This document shows positions 33,385 to 44,933 of a stretch of DNA of 64,000 nt, piece by piece. The notes under the pieces are model-generated. The model had not been told where the DNA came from. It ran no database searches and saw only the letters and a program-made list of their open reading frames with translations. Source of the DNA: Protopterus annectens (Eukaryota > Chordata > Ceratodontiformes > Protopteridae). The position numbers and the translations under genes are program-made. Position 1 is the first letter of the stretch. The number at the start of each line of letters is the position of its first letter. The stretch spans positions 1,424,363,917 to 1,424,427,916 of the forward strand of contig NC_056733.1 of assembly GCF_019279795.1 (NCBI RefSeq), in the 5' to 3' direction.

Positions 33385-33520
33385 TTTCAATGAATGTAAG
33401 TTTCAAAGGCAGAGAAGTTTACTGTTCATGCGAAGTCTGTTTTCATTGAGAGACTGTATTGTTGTGTTTTCTTTAGCAAATGGCCATCAGTGTTTGCGCT
33501 ATAACATTTGAAATAAAAGT
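33385..33520 (+). repeat. diverged interspersed repeat, copy 2
   Basis: Partner of 32420-32543; see that entry. Copies differ by many substitutions and small indels. Confidence 0.6.
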
Positions 33521-34479
33521 TTAAAATTAAATTCAAGTATCTGTAATCACTGCAGAACTAAAGAAAATAGTGTGTACACTGACAGGTTTGAGCAGCGCTT
33601 ATGGCAACTGGGGAGAAAGAACCAAGTAATGGGACACTGGAATGGCTGCTGTTACGTGCCCTTATCCATTGCCCTGCCTAGGTCCCCATTTGACCATCAT
33701 CTGGCTCTGAGTAAGTAGCAGACAACTACTGGCTTATTTAACATGTGATATGATCTGCTCTGTATATAATGTAATATTTTTGGAATGTTTGTATTATTTC
33801 TGAAGTCTCTGATTAAAATGATGAAACTGTAAAAAGTCTCAGGTGATCTTGAAAGTTATTTGTTTGAGGTGTTTTCATTGGCTTGTTTTTATGTAAAATA
33901 CAGAATTTGCATTTCACTGTGCAATTCGTACACCAATGTGACCTCCTTGCACAGTACTCGCTGCCAAGCTGACTTGAGCGGAGTGATACTACTGTATCAG
34001 TACATAATATTTAGCTTAGCATGGGTTTTTATACATTGACAGATACAACATTCAGAAAAATGTAAACACCAGTTGGACATACCAATAAATGCAGCCATTA
34101 CAAACAGCAATCTGGTCACAATATCAAGATGAATAGTTGCAAAGAAAATATATCAATGTAGCTATTAAAACATTAAAAAAATATCCATACCACTAACAAG
34201 AGAAAATCTAAAACTTCCACTTAAAACAGTTAATCTTCCCATTATCACAATCAAAACTAATCACCTATTTAACCATTAAATCAAAATGTTTCCCTCATGT
34301 ACATCTAATGATATCTATGCAACATAACAGAAACATTCTGTCAGCCACAGTAAAAAAACAGGCATACTATACAAGCATCCCTAAGTGCATGCATAAATGC
34401 ATGTTCAGTATATACAATATTTGCCTTCCGGAACTTACTTCAGTGAAAAGAAATGTAAGATGAAAAATTTCATAAACAA
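33521..34479. other. unassigned intergenic DNA
   Basis: AT-rich with no credible frame; no repeat family recognised. Confidence 0.5.
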
Positions 34480-34830
34480 TGCCATTATTTCAGAGGTAAG
34501 AGGCTTATTTGCTCTCCAATACCCACTTAAGCCAACGCAGAGTCATCAGGGAACATAAATGTATTACAGGCACAAGTACTGAAATTATTTCTAAACAGGG
34601 TGACAGACTACTGCTGACCTCTACACACAGTATGCAAACCAACAGGCAATCTGAAGCACCATCGACCTACCTGGAGCATGTCTTTGGGAGGTGCAACAAA
34701 ACTGCAACATTAAAACACATACAGACAAAAGACAAACATGCAGCCTCCACAAAGATCGTCCCCAGCTAGCAACTGAACTGGAGAACCAACAATGAAGAAG
34801 TCATGCTAACTACTGCACTACTGTGTACCC
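34480..34830 (-). mobile_element. tRNA-derived SINE S6, V-type
   Basis: Minus strand from about 34826: the A box TAGTGCAGTAG and B-box-like AGTTCAGTTGC mark the tRNA head, followed by GATCTTTGTGGAGGCTGCAT (V-core region) and, read on the plus strand, CTGGAGCATGTCTTTGGGAG, another conserved V-type/AFC-like block. The far end (plus strand CCAATACCCACTTAAGCCAA) resembles LINE-derived tails of fish SINEs. Divergence is greater than in S5. Confidence 0.75.
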
Positions 34831-35190
34831 AAGGTAAGGCGTTCCTTAAAATAATACCCCTGTACAATAGTTACAAACCCTTCTGAATTACAATTACGGC
34901 TGTATAAGCACCACTACCCCCTGTAAAACGCTGCTTACTAATAAATTTACCCAGTAACTGTGTAGTTTAATACTGAGAGAAAAGGTCAAGCTGTTACATT
35001 TTGCTGGAAGTGAATGAATCCTGAATCAAGATGATCAACCAGTGACTACTAACATTACACAGCAGGGTAATTAAAAAATATTTCTTACCTTTTTAAGATA
35101 ACTCAGTATATGATCTCTCTCTCTGTCTTCCATTATGTGGTGTTTCTGCAAACTGAAAGAATGAGGGATGCAACATCAAACAGACCACAC
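34831..35190. other. unassigned intergenic strip
   Basis: Nothing recognisable between SINE S6 and the 3' end of CR1 copy C. Confidence 0.45.
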
Positions 35191-35293
35191 AGTTCATAGG
35201 TTCATACTAGGCTATCTGCCCAAGGGCATTTATAAGCCTAGCCAGAGTTTTGTGGCTTTCACCACCCCTTTAGTTTGGAGGATACTATGCCCA

Positions 35294-36460
35294 TTATTTT
35301 GCTGTGCCTCTGTCGAGCAGAGACACTGAGATAATCCCTGGGGTATATCTGCGATCTCCCATCCATTGGTCAAGATTTCTCTTGAACAAAGCCAGCGAGG
35401 TGCTCTGCCTCACATGTACCGGGATTTTGTTCCACAGCATAGGGTGTCTCTGGGTGATGAATCTGTCCCTCCAGCACGTCCTATTAATAACCGTGTCAAG
35501 GTTTAAGTTTCCCACCCTTGTAGTTCTGAGGGATCTAGATTTTTTAAGGTGAAGCATGTTAATCAATTCTGGGTTGGACATGGCCTTGTATGTCAGGCAC
35601 AGGTCACCTCTGAGCAGACGGTAAGCGACTGAGTAGAGCTGAAGTTCCTTCAGTCGGGCAGCATAGGGCATATTTTTGAGACCCTTTATCCTTTTAGTGA
35701 GGAACTTTTGGGGCCTTTCCAGTTGCTGCAGGTGTCGTGTCAGATACATTCTGAATGGGGCATTGTACTCAATCATTGGCCTGATGAGTGATGAGTACAG
35801 GGGGACGATGACTTCCTTTGATCTAGATGCGAATCCCTTCATGATCAGGTGTGCAATGTAGAAGGTCTTCCTAACTACTTTGGCCACGTGAGTATCAAAT
35901 GAAAGGTTACTGTCAACCTGGGTACCCAGATCCCTGATAACCTCTTCTGTGCTTAGTGGGTTGCCGCCTATATGGTAGCTAGGGGTAACCTTGTTTTTCC
36001 CGAAGGGTATGACTATGCATTTTTTGGCGTTTAACTTTAGGCCATGGTTCGAGCACCAGTTTTCCGTTTCTATAAGACCCTTCTGAAGGATATCTGTGTC
36101 AGATGTGTTCTCAACTATGGCACCCAGTTTGCAGTCATCTGCAAATTTTGTCAGCCATAATCCTCCTGTGTTTGCTTGTACTTCTGAAAAGTAGATGCCG
36201 AACAGGAGAGGGCCCAGGACTGAGCCCTGTGGGACACCACTTGTGACAGGCTTTGAGTCTGACATGGCGCCAGCAACTCTGACCCTGTGGGTTCTGTCAC
36301 TTAGCCAATTTGCAACCCATCTTGTGACGTATGGGTTTACATTTAAGCTGATGAGTTTTTCAATGATACCTGAGTGGGGTATTGTCGAAAGCCTTTGCCA
36401 GGTCGAGGTAGGCTGTGTGGACTGCCTTTCCCTCATCAATGGCCTTGGTGACTGTTTCAA
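35294..36460 (-). pseudogene. CR1 reverse transcriptase and C-terminal region, copy C
   Basis: An uninterrupted 388-codon frame whose first 25 or so codons are out of the original frame. True RT text starts at TIPHSGIIEKLISLNVNPYV, then SGVPQGSVLGPLLFGIYFSE and LTKFADDCKLGAIVE (Asp pair), VIRDLGTQVDSNLSFDTHVA, SLIRPMIEYNAPF, the thumb LERPQKFLTKRIKGLKNM, and the C-terminal LWNKIPVHVRQSTSLALFKR with LDQWMGDRRYTPGI. The upstream RT frame at 36791-36360 holds PDGVPGCVLHELNEELNPQL and YLDLAKAFDNTP. Joining the two needs only 2 bases near 36385, where copies A and B read TATCGAA and copy C reads TCGAA. Confidence 0.92.
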
Positions 36461-37431
36461 AAAAGTCCACCAGGTTTAAAAGGCATGATCTGCCCTTGAC
36501 AAAGCCAAACTGGGTCGGATCCAAAGTCTGCAAGTCCCCTATGTCTTTATTTATGAGTTCCATTATGATCCTCTCCATAGCTTTGCAGATCAAGCTTGTC
36601 AAGCTGATGGGACGATAATTTCCCGGGTCGGTGGAGGCACCTCCTTTGTGAAGTGGGACCACAGTTGCCGTACGCCACTCCTTAGGCACGTATCCTGAGG
36701 TGAGGCTAAGATTAAACAGCTGCCCTAACTGCGGGTTTAATTCCTCATTGAGTTCGTGGAGCACACATCCAGGGACACCATCTGGTCCCATGGATGCTGT
36801 GTTTTTTGCCTTGGAGAGCAGTTCTCACCTGAGCGTTTGAGATGTTTGGGGGCTATAATTCTCTGGTATAGATATCTCACCTTTTGGGGGGGGGGGGAAG
36901 AGAAGTTTGCACTGAACCTGTCAGCCAGTGTGTTGGCAATGTCAGTAGGTTCAGTAATTTTTACATCATTTTGAACTAATTCTGAGCATATCTGGGAGTT
37001 TCCTCCCAGGTTTCTAACATAGCTAAAGAAGGCCTTATGATTGTCCTTTGAGTCCTTGGCAACTTTTCTCTCAAAATTTGCCTTGGATGATTTTATGAGA
37101 GATCTTAATTTTTTTACTTATAATGATCAAGGGTGTTTTCCCTTTTAAGGATTTTGCTCTATCTTGTAGTAGCTTCCTCCTTTTGTTGTAGAGCTTGTTT
37201 ATGGCTGGGGTCCACCAAACTGGACGCTTGCCTTTGGTACAAAGGGTCTTTGTTTTGTTTGGGATTGCCTGATCCATGCAGTCCTGTAGGTGCTGGTAGA
37301 AGGCATTTGTAAGTGATTCAGCGGTTTGAGTAATGGTTTCTGCAGTCTCAGGGGCCATAAAAGAGACCACACTAGCCTTTAGAAGTGTGAAGTCGGCTTT
37401 TGAGAAGTTCTTCACTGTGGTCTTTTTTATC

Positions 37432-38442
37432 TCAGGTGGGGGGGATGTGGACTTCCAGTGAGATTAGTTTATGGTCTGATCTCACCAGTGAAGGATATAC
37501 TTCCGGTGTTGAACATTGTGACCCCATGTTCGTGATGATGAGATCTAGTATGTTATCTCCTCTTGTGGGAATTGTGACTAGTTGTTCCATGGCATTTGAG
37601 TTTATGAACTCTAGGAACCTTTGGGCTAGATTGTTGGGGCTAGAGTAGTGATCCCAGTCTATATTCGGGTAGTTGAAATCACCTAGTATGATGGTGTTTG
37701 GAGATACATTTATCCCCTCCAGTGTTTTCAGGAAAGCTATGTGAGGTTCCTGAGATTGAGAGGGTGGCCTGTAACATGCTACAAATTGGGTGGCAAGAGC
37801 CTTTGCCAATATCCGGAAGCCCAGGTGTGACAGGTGCAAGCCGTCCCTTGCGAAGCAGCGTGGCTTATCCAGCATGTCATCCCAGGCAGACAGACATTGG
37901 ATCCCCTTTGAATGACACCAGAGTTTAAGCCAATTATTAAAGCTGATCATCTTGTCTCTGTATTGTGGCATAATTCTTGGTGAAGGTAGGATACTGCTCA
38001 AGTTCAGGGTCATACCTGCCTGGGCTACATAATCAGAGAGCTCCTCTATGTCTCTTTTCATGTAGTCCAAGGAGGTACGTCTCAGGTCATTCACACCAGC
38101 GTGGACAATGACAGAGTCATACTTGTACCTGCTGTTGAGAGACCTGAGTGCTTGCATTATGTGGCGGATTCTAGCGCCCGACAGGCAGCTTACTGTGACC
38201 TTTTCTTTGTTCAATCTGGTGAGTGGGACGTCAGTGTGTCTGACTATGGAGTCACCAATGACGAGTGTGTCTGGCATTGTGTTTGGCCTTAAGGGCTGTG
38301 ACTGCTTGGCACACTGACTATGTGGTCTATGTGTTGCATGTGTTGTGTTCTGAGGTGGCAGTTGTTTGGGTGTCTGCTTTGGTGGCCTCTGCTGTTTTGG
38401 TAGATTTTTGATCAGAGCCTCCGAATATGTCTGTGTATTCAT
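37432..38442 (-). pseudogene. CR1 ORF1 SGNH esterase fused in frame to ORF2 endonuclease, copy C
   Basis: One 336-codon frame. It starts inside ORF1 (TYSEALIKNLPKQQRPPKQT linker), gives the whole SGNH esterase: TLVIGDSIVRHTDVP (catalytic Ser), VIVHAGVNDLRR (Asn), CFARDGLHLSHLGFRIL (Asp and His), and then passes without a stop at about residue 220 into endonuclease text: VACYRPPSQSQEPHIAF, IILGDFNYPNIDWDHYSSPN, SLVRSDHKLISLEVHIPP. Copies B and A have separate ORFs, so the fusion comes from a deletion that happened to keep frame. The endonuclease lacks its N-terminal third, including the VTETW block. All the esterase catalytic residues are present. It is probably a by-product of deletion and not a functional protein. 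Confidence 0.88.
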
Positions 38443-38607
38443 GTGTATGATTTGAAGTTGTGATAGTACTATGTGAGACTGGGTTTGTGGTGTGTGTGGT
38501 TACCTTCTCCTCCTGTCTGGTCTTACCAGTCCTATGTTGAGAGAGCTCAGCCTCCAGTTTGGCTATATAGTTGCATCTCTCGCATGTATTTGTGTTTTGT
38601 GGGAGAA

Positions 38608-39704
38608 ACTGCCACAGTAAGGATCATTTTGGACAGGCTCTGACTTTAGTTTAAGACTAGTTTGTTTGAAGGAATCTATCTTCTTTTACTTCAGATCTAA
38701 AAACCAAAAGTGGAGTTACGGATTTGTTGTCGAGCCTTAAATTGCAGTGAGTTCAATTTAATTTAGCTGTGCATTGAATACATGTTTTTGTGGCAGTGAC
38801 TGCAGTTAATACCACCATTTACTTTGGTTATATACTGTAACTAGGAACAACAGTCTTAATTAATTTTATTAACTACACAAGACAATGGCTCTGCTGCATG
38901 TTGAGTAACGTGTGGCTTTGTCCTCACTGGAAACTGGCAAATGCGAAAAAAAAATTGCACTGCATCCATGACAATGATTGTTTATATCTTGATTTTGATC
39001 TGGAATTAGGTGACCCATCCATTTCTCAGCTGATGGCTCCTGCACAGAACTAGCATCCACAGTGGTCAGATTTGGTTAGTTTAATAAGAGGTTAGTAATG
39101 ATCATTCTGCCCACAGTTTACAATGCATCTGATTCTATGTCAGACAGAAGTGGACTTTTTCACCCACACTATACTACAATCATGTCAAGGCTGGATTCAG
39201 GATGGACTTGTGTTGCACCCATTTCAAGTTAGTATATGACTCTTGTACTTGCAGACCAACTGATTAGGAAGCTTGGTATGCAAGCAAATAGTCATGATGC
39301 CTGCCAGTCTTAGTTCTTCAGGCCCATGAAACAACCACACGATTTGAGTTAGCTGCATCACAAAAGAGGTCTCAAGTTACCTTGCACTTAGTTATGCTTG
39401 TTACTATGTTCTAGTCACCTTGACAATGATGATGGCTGTATTCTACTCAGATTCTTTGCAGAAGCTATGCTTAAATTTGCTACCGATGCACAGTGCTTCA
39501 GGTAGGCTTATCTGCAAAACTTCACTTCAGACTTCACAAATAGGCACAGCAAGAAAACTAGTAGGTAACATCGAGCAGCATAAATGTATTATACCTTTTA
39601 AGTACCTTCCTCCACACACTGGGCAAAACTGTTTCAGTCAGAGGTCATTTAAAGTAAATGATAGTTTTCATCAGTACTAATGCAGTCATGTTTGTGCATT
39701 GTTA
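38608..39704. other. unassigned intergenic DNA up to the assembly gap
   Basis: No frame or repeat family recognised in this 1.1-kb strip; ordinary-composition sequence. Confidence 0.5.
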
Positions 39705-40204
39705 NNNNNNNNNNNNNNNNNNNNNNNNNNNNNNNNNNNNNNNNNNNNNNNNNNNNNNNNNNNNNNNNNNNNNNNNNNNNNNNNNNNNNNNNNNNNNNNN
39801 NNNNNNNNNNNNNNNNNNNNNNNNNNNNNNNNNNNNNNNNNNNNNNNNNNNNNNNNNNNNNNNNNNNNNNNNNNNNNNNNNNNNNNNNNNNNNNNNNNNN
39901 NNNNNNNNNNNNNNNNNNNNNNNNNNNNNNNNNNNNNNNNNNNNNNNNNNNNNNNNNNNNNNNNNNNNNNNNNNNNNNNNNNNNNNNNNNNNNNNNNNNN
40001 NNNNNNNNNNNNNNNNNNNNNNNNNNNNNNNNNNNNNNNNNNNNNNNNNNNNNNNNNNNNNNNNNNNNNNNNNNNNNNNNNNNNNNNNNNNNNNNNNNNN
40101 NNNNNNNNNNNNNNNNNNNNNNNNNNNNNNNNNNNNNNNNNNNNNNNNNNNNNNNNNNNNNNNNNNNNNNNNNNNNNNNNNNNNNNNNNNNNNNNNNNNN
40201 NNNN
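39705..40204. other. assembly gap, 500 N
   Basis: Exactly 500 N, a placeholder length, so the true distance between the flanks is unknown. Reading frames reported across it are meaningless. Confidence 1.
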
Positions 40205-40470
40205 AAAACTGAAAAAAGTTTTATGTGGGTGCAAGCTTTCCTTAACCCCCCCACACACTAGTTATACATATTAATACATATTAATTCTTTGATCGTGAAA
40301 CAGTAGGTAAAAGGCAAATTCCCACTCCCCACTATACAGTCATCCCAGTGCAAATGCCAGCATCATGTGATGAAGCGTTAGCATTTCAGTTTAAAAAAGC
40401 GACCTTCTGAAATGTTTGATGTAATAAACGTATGACAAACACACTGAATTTGTTGTGTGTGTGTGTCTAT

Positions 40471-40781
40471 GTCAGATGATCACATTTTCAGAAACTCAAA
40501 ATTCAGGAGTTCGAGACCATATGATCAAGTTTCTGAAATCTCAAACATCAAAAAAAAAACCACAAAAATATACCTTTTTTTCAAGCCCCCCTGCACCCCC
40601 AAACACACCCTGCAAATTATATATACCAACTCAGAGATCCCACTACAGTGCGGAAAATGATAAATTTCCTGATCTGCACGGTGCTGTGATCTACATTCAA
40701 AAGCTTCAAGTTTTCAAAAACTCTTATCATATAGTCTCGCCATGTGAATTTCGAGTTTCTAAAAACTCAGTCAACTGATGG
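40471..40781. mobile_element. short inverted-repeat DNA element, copy M2
   Basis: Left arm GTCAGATGATCACATTTTCA then AGAAACTCAAAATTC...GAGACCATATGATCAAGTTT; right arm (reversed) ATCAGTTGACTGAGTTTTTA then GAAACTCGAAATTC...GAGACTATATGATAAGAGTTT. The centre has AAGCCCCCCTGCACCCCC, GCAAATTATATATACCAACT, CACTACAGTGCGGAAA and AATTTCCTGATCTGCAC: the reverse complement of the M1 centre. It ends next to the GT microsatellite at 40786. Confidence 0.75.
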
Positions 40782-40782
40782 G

Positions 40783-40785
<3 letters not shown>

Positions 40786-40840
<55 letters not shown>
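40786..40840 (+). repeat. (GT)n microsatellite between two MITE-like copies
   Basis: About 27 GT units; both neighbouring elements M2 and M3 end in or at it. Confidence 0.97.
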
Positions 40841-40842
<2 letters not shown>

Positions 40843-41279
40843 AAATTATACAGTTTTTGGAAACTCCAACTTCATATGGTTGAGAACATGTGTTCAAGTT
40901 TTCAAAAACTCAAATGAAACTGGGAGATTGGCATAATGGTTAAGGTGTGTATCTTACAGACACAAGGTGCAGGGTTTAAGTCTTGTATGGGGTAATTGGC
41001 TAGGCTTAAAATGGCTCACAAGAGCAGTTATCCTAGGACTAATCTATGAAACAAAGCAAACAAAAATCTACATTTTTGTGGGCAAGCCCCCTGCACCCCG
41101 ACACCCTTTGCAAATTATATACAGCAACTCCAAGACTGCACTACAGTAGGGAAAGGGCTAAATTCCCTGATTCCCATTGTACTATGATCTCCATACTAAT
41201 GCTCCAAATTTTCGGAAAGTCAAACATGTGGTCTCAACCATATGAAGTTGAGTTTCCTGAAAACTCTATAATCTGACAC
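40838..41279. mobile_element. short inverted-repeat DNA element, copy M3, carrying SINE S2
   Basis: Best-preserved ends of the family. Left: GTGTCAAATTATACAGTTTT then GGAAACTCCAACTTCATATG, GTTGAGAACATGTGTTCAAG. Right (reversed): GTGTCAGATTATAGAGTTTT then GGAAACTCAACTTCATATGG, TTGAGACCACATGTTTGAC. Centre as in M2. SINE S2 (40921-41047) sits within it. No coding capacity. Confidence 0.8.
40921..41047 (+). mobile_element. tRNA-derived SINE S2 with a CR1-like tail
   Basis: A box TGGCATAATGG (40929-40939), B box AGGGTTTAAGTCTTG, tail TTGGCTAGGCTTAAAATGGC and GAGCAGTTATCCTAGGACTA, ending CTATGAAAC. A short ATGAAAC repeat on each side may be its target duplication. Same family as S1. Confidence 0.85.
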
Positions 41280-42790
41280 AAACCCATATATAATTTTACA
41301 TATGTATATTGCATATACGTGCACACTCATAGTGCCTTAAAGTATTAGTACATTTCAACTGACTGCTGCAGACACCTGAGAACATAAAACAATGAATTCA
41401 CAAAAATAAATGTCGACTTACTTGCAATGTTCTTATCCTCCAACTTCAGTAAAACGCACTTCACAAATAGTTACAATTTTAAAATCTGCTATGGAAGGTT
41501 ACTTTGCAAAGCATGCATAGTCCTCTTTCAGAGCAAAAATGTGTACAGAGTCTGGAAAATGCCATCTTTTTTACAATATGGTTGTTCTGCAAACAAGAGG
41601 TTGCCTTTCAACTTTAATGGAACATAAAAGGTTTTGCTCTAAAACGTAAACCGAGATCACAGGAAGAGTGGTTTTGTTTCATGTGAGCCATGCTAGCAGC
41701 ACGTGCACCTTCCAGTGGCTAAATCAGCAGCACTTCACAGCCCACTGGAAGAATGGACCATCCAAATTATTGTGCAGGTAGAAAACTGCACACAGGTAGA
41801 TGGTAAGGATTTAACAACAGCCTCCACAGCAAAGAACACGTGGTTTGTGAGGAGGATGACGTCTATACTTCAGGGATGACAAGACTACTCCCGTTGTCCT
41901 GTCTTTACTGATTTTAAATATACCTACATTTTCAGTGACTAAATCATGATATTCTGAGTCCACTCAGTGGAACAACCTCAGACATATCTTACCTTCTTAC
42001 CCAAGGTTGTGTGACCTTATGAGCTCATTATAAAACTTAAGGAGGTTTAAAGGCTGAAGACATCTGCATGGGGCATGTTGGGGGTACTTGCCACCCTATA
42101 TACACAACAATGGTAATGACATAACATTTTATGCTGTTTGTTGGCATGGACCTTCAGGGTTGTGGGTTGCAGGCAACGGACTCAATAACAAGCATCACTG
42201 TCATGTAGACAAGTGTGAGGACAGGTACGGTTTTATTTTTATGACAAAGACACACTTGTGGTTGATAATCTGTGATGTTATCTTCAGGAGCAAACAGTAG
42301 TAGGCTGGAGGCTTGCCTGTTTCAAGGGAAGGCTGTTTATCGTTCTATGGGTAGCTGTAGTACCAATGATTTAGGGATATATGATCATATTATCAGTCCT
42401 CAGCTCAATGTTACCAGTGGCACACTGACTTGATACAAGAGCCAGTAAACACATTGCTGCCATGCTAACAAAGCTAAATTCGGCAAAGCCATTAAGATAT
42501 TTAACATGGCAGCTGCAGACAGCAGAATGTGAAATGGGGAGAGAATGTGGTGTTACCACATACAAAGGTAAGAAGTGGTGGCAAATTAACACACTACTTG
42601 CATAAAAATTTTATCACAGTACTGTCGCATAAAGCCAATTCATTCAGTTTTGTCCTAGTATGACAAAAGGACAGTTTTCAAAGACCTAGTGTTAGAAAAA
42701 TAGCATCATGTCCTCATAGCTGGAACCCCATGACTTCTAGAAACATGGTACATTCTGGAAATATACATATATAAAAAATATATATAGATA

Positions 42791-42821
<31 letters not shown>

Positions 42822-42935
42822 TTTGGGGGGGGGGACATATTGCTCTACTATAGACCTATGTACCAGAATGGAGATAGGCAGAGCTATGATGCAAGAAATA
42901 TGGTTGCTCTCTATTTCTCCAGAGATCTAGGATTC
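41280..42935. other. unassigned intergenic DNA
   Basis: Frames are short and have no recognisable domain. It contains an (AT)n/poly(T)/poly(G) run at 42768-42834. Confidence 0.5.
42768..42834 (+). repeat. (AT)n, poly(T), poly(G) run
   Basis: Interrupted AT units then 14 T then 10 G. Confidence 0.95.
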
Positions 42936-43080
42936 TAGGGCTGGTTTGGCATAATGGTTAAGTTCTTTATCTCATAGATATAAGGTACATAGTTTGATTC
43001 TGACCGCTAGTTATTGGCTTGACTTGTAATGGTCTGCAGACTGATGGCCTGACATTTGCCTATGAGCCTGAAAATCATTT
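42936..43080 (+). mobile_element. tRNA-derived SINE S3, diverged
   Basis: A box TGGCATAATGG (42947-42957) and B-box-like TAGTTTGATTCTG with the same inter-box text as S1 and S2 (TCATAGATATAAGGTACA). The tail is degenerate but still reads TTATTGGCTTGACTTGTAAT and TGCCTATGAGCCTG. An older member of the S1/S2 family. Confidence 0.75.
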
Positions 43081-44933
43081 GTAGATGCCAAATATTTTCC
43101 TGAAATGCAAGGAAAAACAAAACCATCTCCTTGGTGTCAAAAGAACCTGCATCAAGCACAGGAAAGTGGAATAAACTCAGGCCTTTGGGAGTGCCATGCC
43201 AAAAGCATGATGTATAGCAGAAAAATCAAACTTGTGTTAGACAGGAGGAGGGTCCAGAGTTCTCCAGCCCTCTACAGTGTATTAAGAAGAGAGCAAAACA
43301 AACTGACTGACTCAGTCCTGGAGGCACAGTGTTAATTTATGTATCCAGGAGGTAGTTTCAGTCAGCACACATGAATAAAAGGGGAAAAAACTATCACCGA
43401 CATTGGATGTGTCTGTAGTTGAGATGGGCTGCAGCTATACAAAGATTAAACATGTGTGATCAACAAAACGAGCCAGCACCAATGGCAAAAATGGATAAAG
43501 ACCCGACTACAACACAGGTGTCCAGCTTTATTTGGCAGTACTATAATCACACTCCTATACAAGTAGAATGTTAATTTGCCACTTCTGTTCTGTTAGTGGC
43601 TCAGGCACATGACAGCACCAGAAGGGAGAAGATGGGTGTACAGTCCTGGAGGGAGTGCTGAGTGGTGCCAACCTTGGAAGAGGTACTGTGGTGGAAATGG
43701 ACAGCCTTGGGATAGAGATTAGGCTCAGCAAGCCAATAACAGGTGAGGGCCTTCAAAGCAACTGGGCGGGAATATGCATCCATGCAGGGAAGGTATTCCG
43801 AGTTCAAGCTGATGTAACCCATGGAAGGTTTGCTGATACTTTAACATTTTCTTCTGGAAACATGGTAATAATCTGGAAAAAATACACATTCTTGCTTTAC
43901 AGTTTGTTGCACTGAAGAAACATGGTATTCTGGTTTCAGCCAAGTCTTCAACACTACAATGAGCTGAAGTAACCTGTGAGAAGTACACTGCACATGATTT
44001 ACATGAATGGTACTGCACAGAGGCATTATTTTATGAAAAGTAAAGACAACTTGTTTTGTTGACAGTTCCATGGCTTAGAGATAAAGCACCGACTATGGAC
44101 CATATGACAAGCCCAGATTAATGTCCCAGCCTCTCGAAAAAAAATGGCAATGGAAACATTGTAATATTTGTCTTTAACTACAGATGTGCTTTGAGATATT
44201 TCACAAGTTGGTGCAGTAACAGAAAAGCCTGTACTGAGTACAAGTACTACTGAAAGCTGTATCAGCTGTCATACTGAGATCTAGCCTTGGACATGATGGC
44301 CATCTACCAACCGTGCCAGTGTGGCTAATGGCTTTAGCGAGAATACTTTATCACAAAGTAAACATATTAGCAGACTTAACTTGCTAAGAAACACTTATTA
44401 CCAACAGATTCATGTCTAAGCACAGACAGTGTATCTGCAAGTAATAAAAGCACAACATGTGAAATCTGCAATAATTATAACAGTTATACGCTTACCATAG
44501 AGATGGAGCCATTCCTTGTAATAAAAGGATCAATACTGCAAATAATAGGACTGCTTAGGAGATGTCATCACAGGCTGTTATGCTCCCAACCCCTTTTCCA
44601 TTGCATATCACGGTGACAAGCCTTTCCAAATCTTCTGATGATATGCTAAAGCATACATACAGCTACCAATAACATGGAAGGAAATGAAACTAAACCACAT
44701 ACTGCAGAAGAAGGGGAAGGAGTAAGTATAATGGAGGCCCTCCATAATGACAGAACAGACTCAACAGCAATTCCACCAGGGTGGAAATCCTAGAGGGATT
44801 ATACCCTGGACTCCATTGGCCCCGAGGGAAAACCTTGATACAAACATCACATCCATGTTATATTGTGCCTTGAGTAGGTGCTGATGGAAGAGCAGGTGCA
44901 GCTCTGCAGAAATGCCTGAAGAATATGTTGAAG
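43081..44933. other. unassigned intergenic DNA
   Basis: No domain recognised in the short frames. It could include the 3' end of the DIRS-like element that occupies 45600 upwards on the minus strand, but no terminal repeat was identified. Confidence 0.4.

Larger units (their letters stand above)
35191..38607 (-). mobile_element. CR1-like LINE copy C
   Basis: The 3' end lies at 35191-35240 (GTTCATAGG...GGCTATCTGCCC on the plus strand, one octamer). From there upstream: C-terminal region and RT (35294-36791), linker and endonuclease part (37071-37700), and an ORF1 fused to it (37432-38442), ending with CERC and stopping abruptly at about 38607 where copy B continues with the rest of ORF1. Best-preserved RT of the family in this window: apart from a 2-bp deletion near 36385, nearly 480 codons are readable. 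An internal deletion at about 37785-37790 removes the ORF1 end, the inter-ORF region and the first third of the endonuclease. Confidence 0.93.

Noticed and set aside
39649..40274. Several long frames of 180-200 codons on both strands
   Set aside because: They are almost wholly made of N; they cross the 500-base assembly gap.
44065..44130. A tRNA-like head (TGGCTTAGAGA, then GATTAATGTCCC)
   Set aside because: The A box lacks its last G and the B box does not fit; too weak to call a SINE.
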